A DNA stretch of 64,000 nucleotides from Pseudoduganella guangdongensis (GTDB lineage: Bacteria > Pseudomonadota > Gammaproteobacteria > Burkholderiales > Burkholderiaceae_D): positions 101,628 to 165,627 of the forward strand of contig NZ_WWCJ01000012.1 in assembly GCF_009857475.1 (NCBI RefSeq), read 5' to 3'. The notes below the pieces were generated by a model, which made no database searches, had not been told where the DNA came from, and saw only the letters and a program-made list of their open reading frames with translations. The position numbers and the translations under genes were made by a program. Numbering within the stretch: position 1 is the first letter of the stretch; each line of letters opens with the position of its first letter. Positions 30,885-39,802 of the stretch are shown piece by piece.

Positions 30885-33041
30885 TTACCAGGAGGCTTTC
30901 AAGGTGTAAGTACCACTGGTGGACCCGGTGCCGCCGCTGTAGTAGTACACCCTGGCGTACCACGTTACCGCAGTCGAGCCCGTATTGGCGCGCGATACGC
31001 TGTCCACCTGGCCGGTGCCCTTGGTGCTCGACGCCAGTTCGGTGCCGGTGCTGCTGTAGAGCTTGAGGTCGTAGTCCGCGGACGCATTCGGGGTCAGCAC
31101 GGCGCTCAGGGTCTTACCAGCCGGTACCGTGATGGCGATGTAGTCGGAATCGGTGCTCGACCCCATATTGCCGTTTACCGTGGTGCCGCTTTGGGTGACC
31201 GGGTTGGCGGTGGCGATGGTGTTGTTGCTTTCCGTCTCGTTGATGGTCGGGCCGACGATCACGGTGCTCAGGATGTTCTGCGCCTCGAACTTGGCCTGGA
31301 AGGTGTTGGCGTAGCTCAGGTCGGCCGGGAACAGGGTCTTGGCGGCGTTGACGATGGCGGTCGCCATGGCCGGCATCTTGATGTTGGAACCGAGGCCGAA
31401 GTGCGCTTCCAGGATGATCTTGTCGATGTTGGCGCGCGGCTTGCCGGCGGCGATCAGGGACACCATGGACTGGTACAGCGGCGCCGACCACAGTTCGTCG
31501 GAGGAGAAGGTGACGCCGTTCTCGGTCACCGACTGGTGTGCGCCATAAGTCTTGCTGCTGTTGTACTTTGCATCGGTACGATTCAGCATGCGGCCGGCCC
31601 AGCACGAACCGTGGCCGTCCCAGCTGAAGGCCCACTCCGGATGGAAGGTCTTGCCGTTCGGGGTGCTGTAGGAATAGGAAGCGGCCCAGTAGTCGCCGAA
31701 GCCTTCGCCCATGGCGCCGGTGTCGCCGCCGCTCCAGTTGACGTTGATATTGCGCTGGATGCCGTGGCCGTACTCGTGCAGGATGACGTCGGCGTCTTCG
31801 CTGTCATTGACGCAGCCATGGCCGAAGGCCAGGTAGTCGGTGGCGCCGCCGTAGCTGTAGTGCGAGTTGTCGTCGCCGTTCAGGCCGTCGGTGTCGACGT
31901 CGAAGGAGCGTTCGATGATGCCCTTGCTGCCGGTGAAGCCGAGCGACTGGATGTAGCGCTGGTTCTGGTCGATGTGGAAGTAGACATTGGTGTCGTCGAA
32001 GGCGTTGTTGCCGCGCTTGGCGGTCCAGACACCGTTGCTGGTGGTGCTTGGCGCGGTGGCCGGGGCTTCGATGTTCTTGATGTTGACGTACGGGCCGGTC
32101 AGCTTGTAGACGCCGGCGGTGACGGTCAGGTCGCGCAGGGTCTTGTTCGAGTAGGCGGCGTCGAAGGCGCTGGCGGACGAGGTATCGGTCAGCGATTCGG
32201 TCGCCAGGGCGGTGCGTGGGTCAGGGTCGAAGGCGTAGCCCGAACCGTTGATGCCGGACGCCGCCACGGCAGCGGCCGCCACCGTGCCGCTCTGGTCCAG
32301 GTTCCGGCCGCCGGTGCCGGCCGCCGCCTTGCCCGCGTCTTGGGCCGCCTTGATCGCGGCCCTCATGTCGAGGGCCTGGCCCGGCGCGCTCTGGCGTGCT
32401 TCGATGGAGCGTTCGCCGCCCTTGTTGGTCCGCGGCAGCGAGGTGGTGTAGGAGTCGATCAGCTCGCCACTATGGGCGTTCAGGTACTGCACGAAGCCGC
32501 CGGTCGGCATTTCCGCTTCGATGTTGACCTTGCGCGCCAGCTGCACGCCGTCCTTGGTCGGCACCCAGACCAGGGTGGTGGACGGCACGCTGACCAGGTT
32601 GTGCTGGACCTTCATGTTCTTCCAGCCCTTGTCGAGGGCGGCGTCTTCGCTGATCTGGCCTTTGTTGTAGAGCTGGTTGACAGCGTCGGCGTCCACCTTG
32701 GCCGAGATGTGGCGGCTCTCGTTGAAGATCTTCTGCAGGTCGCCGTTGTGGCCGATCGATACGACGATCTCGGCACGGTCCACCGGCAGGCCGCGCAGCA
32801 TCTGCTGGAAGTGGTAGTGCTTGCCGGTCAGCGATTCCTTGACCGCCACCAGTTGCAGGTTGTCGAGCTTGGCAGGCAGGCCGAAACGCGCGGCGTTCGC
32901 CTTCAGTGCCGCTTGCGCGGAACTGGCCTTGGTGTTGCTGAAAATGGTCAGGTTGTCGACGGTCTTTTCACCGGCCTGGGCCAGGCTGGCGCAGGCCAGC
33001 ATGACCATGGAAGCAAGGGTGGTACGAGTGGTGTAGCGCAT
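30885..33041 (-). CDS. Secreted M36 (fungalysin)-like metalloprotease with PPC domain
   Basis: This 718-aa exported protease (signal peptide about 1-23, cleavage after AQA) has an FTP propeptide (about 40-110, with HFQQMLRGLPVDRAEIVV) and a PepSY-like second prodomain. The zinc-dependent catalytic domain has H422 and H426 with base E423 in HEYGHGIQRN, and third ligand E446 in MGEGFGDYW. A C-terminal pre-peptidase (PPC) beta-sandwich (about 605-718, ESNNTIATANPVTQSGTTVN) follows. The HEYGH...GEGFGD pattern points to M36/fungalysin rather than M4. It is secreted, probably by type II secretion, and matures by loss of the prodomain. The ribosome-binding site is AGGAGAG. It is followed by a strong terminator. 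Confidence 0.93.
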   Translation of the reverse strand: MRYTTRTTLASMVMLACASLAQAGEKTVDNLTIFSNTKASSAQAALKANAARFGLPAKLDNLQLVAVKESLTGKHYHFQQMLRGLPVDRAEIVVSIGHNGDLQKIFNESRHISAKVDADAVNQLYNKGQISEDAALDKGWKNMKVQHNLVSVPSTTLVWVPTKDGVQLARKVNIEAEMPTGGFVQYLNAHSGELIDSYTTSLPRTNKGGERSIEARQSAPGQALDMRAAIKAAQDAGKAAAGTGGRNLDQSGTVAAAAVAASGINGSGYAFDPDPRTALATESLTDTSSASAFDAAYSNKTLRDLTVTAGVYKLTGPYVNIKNIEAPATAPSTTSNGVWTAKRGNNAFDDTNVYFHIDQNQRYIQSLGFTGSKGIIERSFDVDTDGLNGDDNSHYSYGGATDYLAFGHGCVNDSEDADVILHEYGHGIQRNINVNWSGGDTGAMGEGFGDYWAASYSYSTPNGKTFHPEWAFSWDGHGSCWAGRMLNRTDAKYNSSKTYGAHQSVTENGVTFSSDELWSAPLYQSMVSLIAAGKPRANIDKIILEAHFGLGSNIKMPAMATAIVNAAKTLFPADLSYANTFQAKFEAQNILSTVIVGPTINETESNNTIATANPVTQSGTTVNGNMGSSTDSDYIAITVPAGKTLSAVLTPNASADYDLKLYSSTGTELASSTKGTGQVDSVSRANTGSTAVTWYARVYYYSGGTGSTSGTYTLKASW

Positions 33042-33170
33042 GTTTTTTTGTCTCTCCTGAAGCGGTTATCGATGTATTTTTTACTTGCACGCGGCTGCCC
33101 CGCCGGGCCTGGTACTGATGGGCGTGGGGCCGAGTATAACTATGAAAACTTCGTTGATTTAATTGGAACC

Positions 33171-33200
33171 TTGACTTAAATTGCAAAAATGTCGTATTTG
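33171..33200 (+). promoter_or_regulatory. Possible promoter of the small secreted protein gene
   Basis: TTGACT (33171-33176) and TATTTG (33195-33200) are 18 bases apart in an AT-rich gap between divergent genes, 44 bases before the ATG at 33244. The opposite strand promoter of the protease gene likely overlaps here. Confidence 0.35.
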
Positions 33201-33243
33201 CACGCAGTCAAGACCGCACGCGCAACGTTAGAGGGAGGCCTCT

Positions 33244-33609
33244 GTGAAATTTAACGGTTTGTTAATATTTTCGTGCTGCTGCCTGGCCCTGCCGGCGCGC
33301 GCGATACCGGATGTGGAGCCGGACGTGACGGCCCAGGTGGCGGACGTGCTGGAAGGCCTGGCCAATGGCACGCCCAGCCCGGAACGCTTCACCGAGAAAG
33401 GCGCCAGCTACCTGGCCGTGCCCGGACTGTCGGCCGCGCTGCGCGGCTGCAGCCGACCGCTCAAGCTGGAACTGCTCTCGCGCAATGTGAACGGTGAAGA
33501 CCGCTTGTACGTTTACCGCGCCCACTGTCAGCCCACGGCACTGCGTATTGCCATCGACTTCAACAAGGCGGCCCGTATCAACCGGCTCGAAATGGCGCCC
33601 GAACGCTAG
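33244..33609 (+). CDS. Small secreted protein of unknown function
   Basis: This 121-aa protein has a signal peptide ending about ALPARA (MKFNGLLIFSCCCLALPARA). The mature part has a helix (TAQVADVLEGLANG), a segment with two cysteines (GCSRPLKLELL and AHCQPTALRI) that could pair, and ends LEMAPER. It looks like a compact alpha/beta periplasmic domain; I recognise no family. It has a GGAGG site before the ATG and precedes the DUF900-type hydrolase gene by 68 bases, so co-transcription is possible. Confidence 0.8.
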   Translation: MKFNGLLIFSCCCLALPARAIPDVEPDVTAQVADVLEGLANGTPSPERFTEKGASYLAVPGLSAALRGCSRPLKLELLSRNVNGEDRLYVYRAHCQPTALRIAIDFNKAARINRLEMAPER

Positions 33610-33677
33610 ATGCACGCAGCACTGGACTTGCTCAATTGTGTGTGGTCAGATATGCATTAATCAGCCAGGAGAAGAGC

Positions 33678-34955
33678 ATGGACGTCATTACGACAGCGGT
33701 GACGGCAGGTGCCGGCGAAGGCGGCATCAGCGCTGCCTATCAAATGCTGAAGTCGCGCCTGGCGAAGCAAGCGCCGTCCGTTGCCGATGCCATTGCCGAT
33801 GTTGAGGAAGACCCGGGCTCGCGCTCGCGCCAGTTCGCCTTGTCCGACGCCCTGGCGGCGGCGGGGCTGGCCGGCGACCGCTACCTGCGCGCGGCGGCGC
33901 GCAATTTCATTGACGAGGTGGAGCGGCGCCGTGCCGCGCGCGCGCCGGCGGCCGCCATGGCCGGCCAGCCCGACACTGCCGTCATGCGCGTGTTCTTCGC
34001 CACCAACCGCGAGCTGAGCGGCGACCGCCACCCTGCCCGCCTGTTCGGCAACATGCGCGGCACCTTGCGCTATGGCAGCTGCGAGGTCAGCATCCCGCGC
34101 GACCACCGCATGGGCGAGCTCGAGTGCCCTTCCCTGCTGCGCCTGGAACTGCGCCAGGATCCGGATCAGCACGTGGTGCTGATGTCGGCCGAGACGGCTG
34201 AGCGCGACGCTTTTATGGAGAGGCTGAAGCAAGCCATCGCCCTGCATGGCAGCCGCAGCGCCCTGCTGTTCATCCACGGCTACCGCACCACCTTCGAGGA
34301 TGCGGCGCGGCGCACGGGCCAGCTGGCGTATGATCTCGGGTTTCCCGGCGCGCCGGTTTTTTTCAGCTGGCCCTCGCAAGGCAAGCTTTCAGGTTATATA
34401 GTGGATGAAGCCAATGTGGAATGGGCCCAGGCCGACCTGGCGGCGTTCCTGGCCGATTTTCTGCAGCAATCGGATGCGGAGCATGTCTACCTGCTGGCGC
34501 ACAGCATGGGTAGCCGCGCCATGGCCAGGGCAACGGCCAGCGTGATCGCGGCGCGGCCTGAACTGGCCGGGCGCATTCGCGAAGTGATCCTGGCGGCGCC
34601 GGATATCGATGCCGAGGTGTTCCGCCACCAGTTGTTGCCGGCGCTGGCGGGCAGGCCCACGCCACTGACGCTGTACGCATCATCCGGCGACAGCGCCCTG
34701 CGCGCGTCCAAGGCCATTCATGGTTATGCACGCGCCGGGGAAAGCGGCCCCGGCCTGGTGGTGGCACCAGGTGTCGAAACGATTGACGCCAGCGCGGTCG
34801 ATACGGGCTTCATCCGTCACGCGTATTTTGCGGAAAAGCGCACGGCATTGAGCGATATGTATTACCTGATCCAGAAACATGCCCGGGCGGCCGAGCGCTT
34901 CGGCCTGCAGGCGGTGGACAGCGCGCTGGGACGCTATTGGACGTTCCGCGAATAA
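33678..34955 (+). CDS. DUF900-type alpha/beta-hydrolase
   Basis: This 425-aa protein starts at ATG 33678 (AGGAG upstream). The upstream in-frame start at 33636 is unlikely. Residues 1-100 are mostly helical (VADAIADVEEDPGSRSRQFA). The DUF900 hydrolase domain (about 110-400) has VMRVFFATNREL, ALLFIHGYRTTFEDAARR, FSWPSQGKLSGYIVDEANVE and the nucleophile elbow AHSMGSRAM with S276. D in LAAPDIDAEVF and H in GFIRHAYF may complete the triad. There is no signal peptide. It lies 18 bases before an Hpt protein gene. Family members are lipase/esterase-like with unclear substrates. The helical front may be a regulatory module. Confidence 0.87.
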   Translation: MDVITTAVTAGAGEGGISAAYQMLKSRLAKQAPSVADAIADVEEDPGSRSRQFALSDALAAAGLAGDRYLRAAARNFIDEVERRRAARAPAAAMAGQPDTAVMRVFFATNRELSGDRHPARLFGNMRGTLRYGSCEVSIPRDHRMGELECPSLLRLELRQDPDQHVVLMSAETAERDAFMERLKQAIALHGSRSALLFIHGYRTTFEDAARRTGQLAYDLGFPGAPVFFSWPSQGKLSGYIVDEANVEWAQADLAAFLADFLQQSDAEHVYLLAHSMGSRAMARATASVIAARPELAGRIREVILAAPDIDAEVFRHQLLPALAGRPTPLTLYASSGDSALRASKAIHGYARAGESGPGLVVAPGVETIDASAVDTGFIRHAYFAEKRTALSDMYYLIQKHARAAERFGLQAVDSALGRYWTFRE

Positions 34956-34973
34956 AACAAGGAGACGAACCTT

Positions 34974-35369
34974 ATGAGTTACGCAAGTGCGCCCGATGAG
35001 GCGGTTTTTTGCGTGGACAAGCTGCTGGAGTATATGGGACGCGACGAAAAGGCCCTCGACACGGTGGTCAAGATCGTACGCGATGGAATCGGGCCGGGCG
35101 TGGAACCCTTGAATATGGCAGGCGAGGCGATCCGCGACGGCAAAATCATGGAAGCGCGCCGCATCCTGCACAATTTGCGCGGCTCGGTCGGCAACCTGGG
35201 GGCGAAACGCTTTGTGGCCGCCTCGCTGGCCCTTGAATTGGCCCTGCAAGAGGGCCGCATCGTCGAAATTCCCCTTTTGTTCACTGCGCTGGAAGGTGAA
35301 CTGAAGCTGGTGCTGGACCATGCCGGTGCCTGGTTGGATCAGATTAGCGGCCGCGCAGAGGCACGCTAA
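34974..35369 (+). CDS. Hpt-domain phosphotransfer protein
   Basis: This 131-aa all-helical protein carries a histidine phosphotransfer motif, ILHNLRGSVGNLGAKRF, with the likely phospho-acceptor H66. The flanking helices (DTVVKIVRDG, AASLALELALQE) complete a four-helix bundle. Hpt proteins relay phosphate between a hybrid kinase receiver and a final response regulator. A hybrid kinase lies 4 kb away on the other strand, and no response regulator is adjacent. The gene follows the DUF900 hydrolase by 18 bases with GGAGA upstream, so the two are an operon. Relay to the kinase at 28517 is possible but unproven. Confidence 0.85.
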   Translation: MSYASAPDEAVFCVDKLLEYMGRDEKALDTVVKIVRDGIGPGVEPLNMAGEAIRDGKIMEARRILHNLRGSVGNLGAKRFVAASLALELALQEGRIVEIPLLFTALEGELKLVLDHAGAWLDQISGRAEAR

Positions 35370-35517
35370 CGATTGGTTACATCTGTTACCCCGTTGGTTT
35401 TGATGCAGCGCAATACCCGCGTGCTATGATCGGCCACACTTAGGCATTTGGCAGCATTGCATGGCGTGCGCCTGGCCTGCTCAGGAATCCCTAGAATCTG
35501 AATAGCCAGTCGCGGAT

Positions 35518-35545
35518 TTGATTTTGGGCAACTGATTGATATAAT
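35518..35545 (+). promoter_or_regulatory. Probable sigma-70 promoter of the Sel1-like lipoprotein gene
   Basis: TTGATT (35518-35523) and a perfect TATAAT (35540-35545) are separated by 16 bases. The gene start lies 28 bases after the -10. Confidence 0.6.
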
Positions 35546-35572
35546 GCCATCCTTCGGGAAAAACAAGAATAT

Positions 35573-35983
35573 ATGGAAATTTTTAACAAGGCGGGAGTGA
35601 TTGTGACGTCCACCCTGGTCATGGTCGGCATGTTGATTGCCTGCCAAGCCAAGGAAGATGTCGAGCCGCCTGCCCCCGTGATCGAAGCCGTGGCGAAAAA
35701 GCTGGGCGAACACGGCGGTGCGGCTGCCGAGCGCCGCCTGCGTGAATGGTCCGAGCAAGGTTCGATCGTGGCAGCCCGCGAACTGGGCCTGCTCTACAGC
35801 CAGAATGCCAGCAAGCACCCGGAAGCCATTCGCCTGCTGGAGAAGGCAGCGCGCGCGGGCGATGCGGTGTCGGCCGATTTCCTGGCCAGCCGCTACCGCG
35901 CCAACTCCACCGTTTCCAATAGCACCGCCGGCGGCACCTGGCCGCTGTACCTGCACGTGGCCACCCCGGGCCAGACCAAGTAA
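35573..35983 (+). CDS. Sel1/TPR-like lipoprotein near prsT
   Basis: This 136-aa protein has a lipobox-like VGMLIAC at residues 18-24 after an N-terminal hydrophobic stretch, then about two Sel1-type helical repeats (AARELGLLYSQNASKHPEAI and RLLEKAARAGDAVSADFLAS). It has its own promoter and precedes the prsT-like gene by 95 bases. Small lipoproteins with TPR or Sel1 repeats are common at PEP-CTERM/exopolysaccharide loci, where they may scaffold export machinery. Its role here is inferred from position. Confidence 0.75.
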   Translation: MEIFNKAGVIVTSTLVMVGMLIACQAKEDVEPPAPVIEAVAKKLGEHGGAAAERRLREWSEQGSIVAARELGLLYSQNASKHPEAIRLLEKAARAGDAVSADFLASRYRANSTVSNSTAGGTWPLYLHVATPGQTK

Positions 35984-36078
35984 ATCCCGTCCCCGATCGC
36001 GCGTTTTCTTGAGCGCGATCAACAAGTCCCGCCGCCACCTCCCTACGCTGGAAGCTTTACCAGTCTTGGGAGATTGCC

Positions 36079-38820
36079 ATGTCTCACAGAATTACTTGCG
36101 CGGCCGCCCTCACCCTGGTCGCGCTGGTCGCGTGCCAGCGCATGCAACCGTCGGAGGACTTGCTGCGCGACGCGCGCCAGGCGCATGGCCGCGGTGAAGA
36201 CCGCGCGGCAGTGATCCACCTGAAAAATTTGCTGCAGCATGAGCCCGGGCATGGTGCGGCGCGCCGCCTGCTGGGCGAACTGCATCTGGCGCAAGGCGAC
36301 CCCAGTGCGGCCGAAAAGGAACTGCGGCGCGCGCTGGCACTGGGCCAGCCGCGTCCCGAAGTACTGCCCTTGCTGGTGCGTGCCCTGCTGGCCCAGGCGG
36401 CGCACCAGGGGCTGCTCAATGAACTGCAAGCCGAAAGCGCGACGCCCGCCGTGCTGGCCTGGCGCGGCCACGCCCAGTTGGGGCTCGGCAAGCTGGACGA
36501 TGCCGGCCAGCTTTACGCCCAGGCCCTGCACCAGCAAGCCGGCCTGGGCGAAGCCCACCTGGGTCAGGCCCGCCTGGCCTTGCGGCGCAGCGATGCCGGC
36601 GGCGCCTACGACATCGTCGAACGCGCGCTGGCGGCCAACCCGCACGACGTGGACGCCCTACGTTTCAAGGGCGACCTGCTGCGCTCGCGCGGCAAGCCCG
36701 ATGTCGCGCTGGCGGCCTATCAAGCGATCCTGGCCCATGACCCGAACAATGTGCAGGCGCATGCCGATATCGCGGCGACCCAGCTCCAGCTGGGCAAGCC
36801 GGACCTGGCACGCCAGCAACTGGCGGCCGCGCGCAAGCTGCAGCCAGGCAGCCTGGTGGTGTTGTACACCCAGGCCCTGCTCGACTTTGCGGAAGGCAAA
36901 CACAAGGCCGCGCTGGAGCAGGTGCAGCTGGTGCTGCGCGCCGCGCCGGGCCATATGCCCAGCTACCTGCTGGCGGCGACAATCGAACTGGCGACCGGCA
37001 CCGTGGGCCAGGCGCGCGCCCATATCCAGCACTATCGGCAAACCTTGCCCAACGAAGCCTACGCCCTCCGCCTGCAAGCCCAGTGCGACCTGCGCGACGG
37101 CAAACCGCAGGATGCCCTCGACTTGCTGGAGCCAGCCCTGGCGGCCGGTTCGCAGGACGTCGACCTGTTGGCGCTGGCGGGCGAAGCGGCGATGCGCCTT
37201 GGCAAACATGAAAAGGCCGGGCGCTGGTTCGGCCAGGCCAGCAGCCTGGCGCCCGAGTCGAGCCTGCTGAATGCCGCCAGCGGGGTGAGCCTGCTGAACC
37301 AGGGCCAGCATGGGCGCGCCGTCGAGGCGCTGGAGCTGGCGGCACGCAAAGATGGCGCGGCATCCCGCGCCGGCGCCCTGCTGGTCATGACCCACCTGCG
37401 CAGCCGCAACTTTGCCCAGGCCATGGCGCAGATACGCGGCATGGAAGCGCAGGGCGACAACCCGGCCGTGCAGAACCTCAAAGGCGGCGTGCTCCTGGTC
37501 AGCGGCGACCTGGCTGGGGCGCGCCAGGCCTTCAGCCGCGCGCTGGCCATCGATCCGGGCCACGCGCCCGCCCTCGACAACCTGGTGGAGCTGGACCTGA
37601 TGGAGAAGAAAGTGCCGCAGGCGCGCCAGCGCTACCAGGAGGCCCTGGCACGCCACGGCACCAGCCTGCCGCTCATGATGGCGCTGGCGCGCCTGGAGGC
37701 GCGCGTGGGCAATACACCCGCGGCACTGGCGGTGCTGGAGCGTGCCAGCAGCGCCCATCCCGACGCCCTGGCACCGGCCCAGGCCCTGGCCGCGCTCTAC
37801 CTGCGCAACGGCGAAACGGCCAAGGCACTGGTGCTGGCGCAGCGCATGCAAGGCAGCCAGCCCAACCAGGTGGCGGCGCTGGACTTGCTGGCCCAGGCAG
37901 CGGCGGCCGCCGGCAAGCACGCATTGACACTGGATGCCCTGCAGAAGCTGGCTGTCCTGCAAGCTGCCAACGCCGACCTGCAACTGCGTATCGCGCGCAC
38001 CCATATGGTCTTGCAGCAAAAACCGGCCGCCCTGCAGGCCGCGCGCAAAGCCATCGCAGTCGCCCCCAACCGCGAGGATGCCTTGGCCCTCGCCAGCGCG
38101 CTGCTGATCGATGGCCGCAACTTTGACGATGCGCGCAAACTGGCGCGTTTGGCCCAGCAGCGGCAGCCGGCTGCGGCCATCGGTTTCAAGCTGGAGGGCG
38201 ACGCCCTGCTTGAGGAAGGAAAATTCGAGGCCGCCGTAGCCGTGTATGAACGCGGGCTGGACTTGCAGCGCAGCGGGCCCATGCTGATTGCCTTGCACCG
38301 CGCCCTGCATGCAGCGGGCAGGAAAGAGGAGGCGCAGCGCCGCATGCACGAATGGCTGGCGCGGCAGCCGGCAGACCAGCCGACACGCCTCTACTATGCC
38401 AGCCATTTGCTGCAGGAGCGTGACCATGCCGCAGCGCGGCGCGAGTACGAAGTGCTGCTCGAACGCGATCCCGACAATGTGCTGGCCTTGAACGACCTGG
38501 CCTGGGCACTGCTGCAGCTGAAAGACCCGGCGGCGCTCAAGCCGGCGGAACGGGCCTACAAGCTGGCCCCGGCCAACCCGGCCGTGGCGGACACCCTGGC
38601 CTGGATCCTGACCGAAAGCGGCAAGCCGGCGCGCGCCGTGCCGCTACTGAAAAAAGCACTGGAAACCGCGCCGACATCGGCCGATATCCGCCTGCATTAC
38701 GCCCACGCCCTGTTCCGCAGCGGCGACAAGCGCGGCGCGCGCCAGCAGTGCGAACAACTGCTCGCGCTGCCGGGTTTTGCCCATCGCGCCGAGGTCGAAG
38801 GCTTGCTGGCGCGGCTATAA
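36079..38820 (+). CDS. prsT: PEP-CTERM system TPR-repeat lipoprotein PrsT
   Basis: This 913-aa lipoprotein (lipobox LVALVAC) has about 23 TPR repeats filling almost the whole chain (for example GGVLLVSGDLAGARQAFSRA). Length, lipid anchor and repeat count fit PrsT, a marker protein of exosortase/PEP-CTERM exopolysaccharide loci. It probably works as a periplasmic scaffold in polymer export or assembly. It is followed by a surface protein with a PEP-CTERM-like tail preceded by a sigma-54-type promoter. The exosortase gene is not in the window, so it must lie elsewhere in the genome. Confidence 0.9.
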   Translation: MSHRITCAAALTLVALVACQRMQPSEDLLRDARQAHGRGEDRAAVIHLKNLLQHEPGHGAARRLLGELHLAQGDPSAAEKELRRALALGQPRPEVLPLLVRALLAQAAHQGLLNELQAESATPAVLAWRGHAQLGLGKLDDAGQLYAQALHQQAGLGEAHLGQARLALRRSDAGGAYDIVERALAANPHDVDALRFKGDLLRSRGKPDVALAAYQAILAHDPNNVQAHADIAATQLQLGKPDLARQQLAAARKLQPGSLVVLYTQALLDFAEGKHKAALEQVQLVLRAAPGHMPSYLLAATIELATGTVGQARAHIQHYRQTLPNEAYALRLQAQCDLRDGKPQDALDLLEPALAAGSQDVDLLALAGEAAMRLGKHEKAGRWFGQASSLAPESSLLNAASGVSLLNQGQHGRAVEALELAARKDGAASRAGALLVMTHLRSRNFAQAMAQIRGMEAQGDNPAVQNLKGGVLLVSGDLAGARQAFSRALAIDPGHAPALDNLVELDLMEKKVPQARQRYQEALARHGTSLPLMMALARLEARVGNTPAALAVLERASSAHPDALAPAQALAALYLRNGETAKALVLAQRMQGSQPNQVAALDLLAQAAAAAGKHALTLDALQKLAVLQAANADLQLRIARTHMVLQQKPAALQAARKAIAVAPNREDALALASALLIDGRNFDDARKLARLAQQRQPAAAIGFKLEGDALLEEGKFEAAVAVYERGLDLQRSGPMLIALHRALHAAGRKEEAQRRMHEWLARQPADQPTRLYYASHLLQERDHAAARREYEVLLERDPDNVLALNDLAWALLQLKDPAALKPAERAYKLAPANPAVADTLAWILTESGKPARAVPLLKKALETAPTSADIRLHYAHALFRSGDKRGARQQCEQLLALPGFAHRAEVEGLLARL

Positions 38821-38849
38821 GGCGTCGGCGGCTTTTACGGCAACACCGT

Positions 38850-38885
38850 GCCAGCCCGGAAGTGCGGGCTGGCGCGTTCCTTGCA
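38850..38885 (+). promoter_or_regulatory. Sigma-54 promoter with overlapping inverted repeat
   Basis: TGGCGCG-TTCC-TTGCAG (38870-38886) has GG (38871-38872) and GC (38883-38884) exactly 10 bases apart, the sigma-54 -24/-12 layout. A perfect 9-bp inverted repeat (38850-38858 with 38865-38873) overlaps the -24 element. The window also encodes PrsR, a sigma-54 activator. The start would be about 38896, 22 bases before the ATG. Confidence 0.6.
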
Positions 38886-38917
38886 GCATGGCTCACAACC
38901 AACCACAGGAGCATGCC

Positions 38918-39802
38918 ATGCCTATCAAACGCCAACACCTTGCCGCTGCGCTCATGGCCTCGCTGGCCCTGGGCGCAGCGGCCCGCGCCACGCCCGTCGC
39001 CCCTTTCGTCCTGCAGACGCCGGGCATGGTGGAAGTCAAGTACAGCGGCTACCTGGCACGCAGCAGCGACAATGGGAGCGGCCTGCGCGAGGCCAGTTTT
39101 GCGGTCGGCTATATGACCAGCATCCACGAAATGGGCAATCCGTCCAACCAGCTCTGGCACACTGGCAAGGACAACCAGAGCATCTCCTTCATGATGTACG
39201 GCGCCGGTGATTACTCGGTCATCCCCGGCAGCGGCCCATTCGGCAACCAGGTCATGAGCGCCGGCTGCACCAACGCGGCCTTTGGCTGCGACGGCAAGAT
39301 CCACCTCGATCTCTACCTGGACAAGCTGGCCGGCGGCACCAACCCGGGCTTTGGCCTGGGCGGCATCAAGGCCTCGCAGCGGCAAGGCTTCAGCAGCATG
39401 GGCGCGATGACGGATGGCGACCTGCTGATGCGCTGGGAATTTGTCCCCGGCCTGCTGCCGCCGACCGCCACCGCCAGCGGGCCGGGGATCACGCTCTACC
39501 AGCATTTGAACGGCACCACCTCGCCATCCTCCGGCTACGGCAGCTACCTGGCGCGCTGCGTAGGCGGCGCGGCGTGCGCCTATTTCAGCAGCGGGTCGCA
39601 GCAGGGCGGCGCCGACTTCTACGGCACCAACACCATGACGCAGCTGCTGGCTGCGTCGGTGTTTGCCCAGAACGGCTGGATCACCCGCCTGTCGGACCCG
39701 GTGATCGCCCAGGTGACGCTGGATCAACCGTCGGGCGCCTGGCTGCTGCCGCTCGGGCTGGCCGCCCTGTTGGCCATGCGCCGCCGTCAGCGCGGCGCAT
39801 AG
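38918..39802 (+). CDS. Surface protein with PEP-CTERM-like sorting tail lacking the PEP motif
   Basis: This 294-aa exported protein starts at ATG 38918 (signal peptide ALMASLALGAAARA). The mature domain is beta-rich and glycine-rich with paired cysteines (SAGCTNAAFGCDG and RCVGGAACAYF). The last 25 residues are a hydrophobic helix plus MRRRQRGA, the tripartite tail of exosortase substrates, but the usual Pro-Glu-Pro is replaced by QPSGAWLLP. It follows prsT and a sigma-54-type promoter. It may be a substrate of a divergent sorting enzyme, or unprocessed. Its last 16 bases overlap the convergent FAD oxidase gene. Confidence 0.85.
   Translation: MPIKRQHLAAALMASLALGAAARATPVAPFVLQTPGMVEVKYSGYLARSSDNGSGLREASFAVGYMTSIHEMGNPSNQLWHTGKDNQSISFMMYGAGDYSVIPGSGPFGNQVMSAGCTNAAFGCDGKIHLDLYLDKLAGGTNPGFGLGGIKASQRQGFSSMGAMTDGDLLMRWEFVPGLLPPTATASGPGITLYQHLNGTTSPSSGYGSYLARCVGGAACAYFSSGSQQGGADFYGTNTMTQLLAASVFAQNGWITRLSDPVIAQVTLDQPSGAWLLPLGLAALLAMRRRQRGA

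Noticed and set aside
31191..33179. A 662-codon plus-strand frame opposite the M36-like protease
   Set aside because: Same shadow effect; its glycine/valine-rich translation has no domain.
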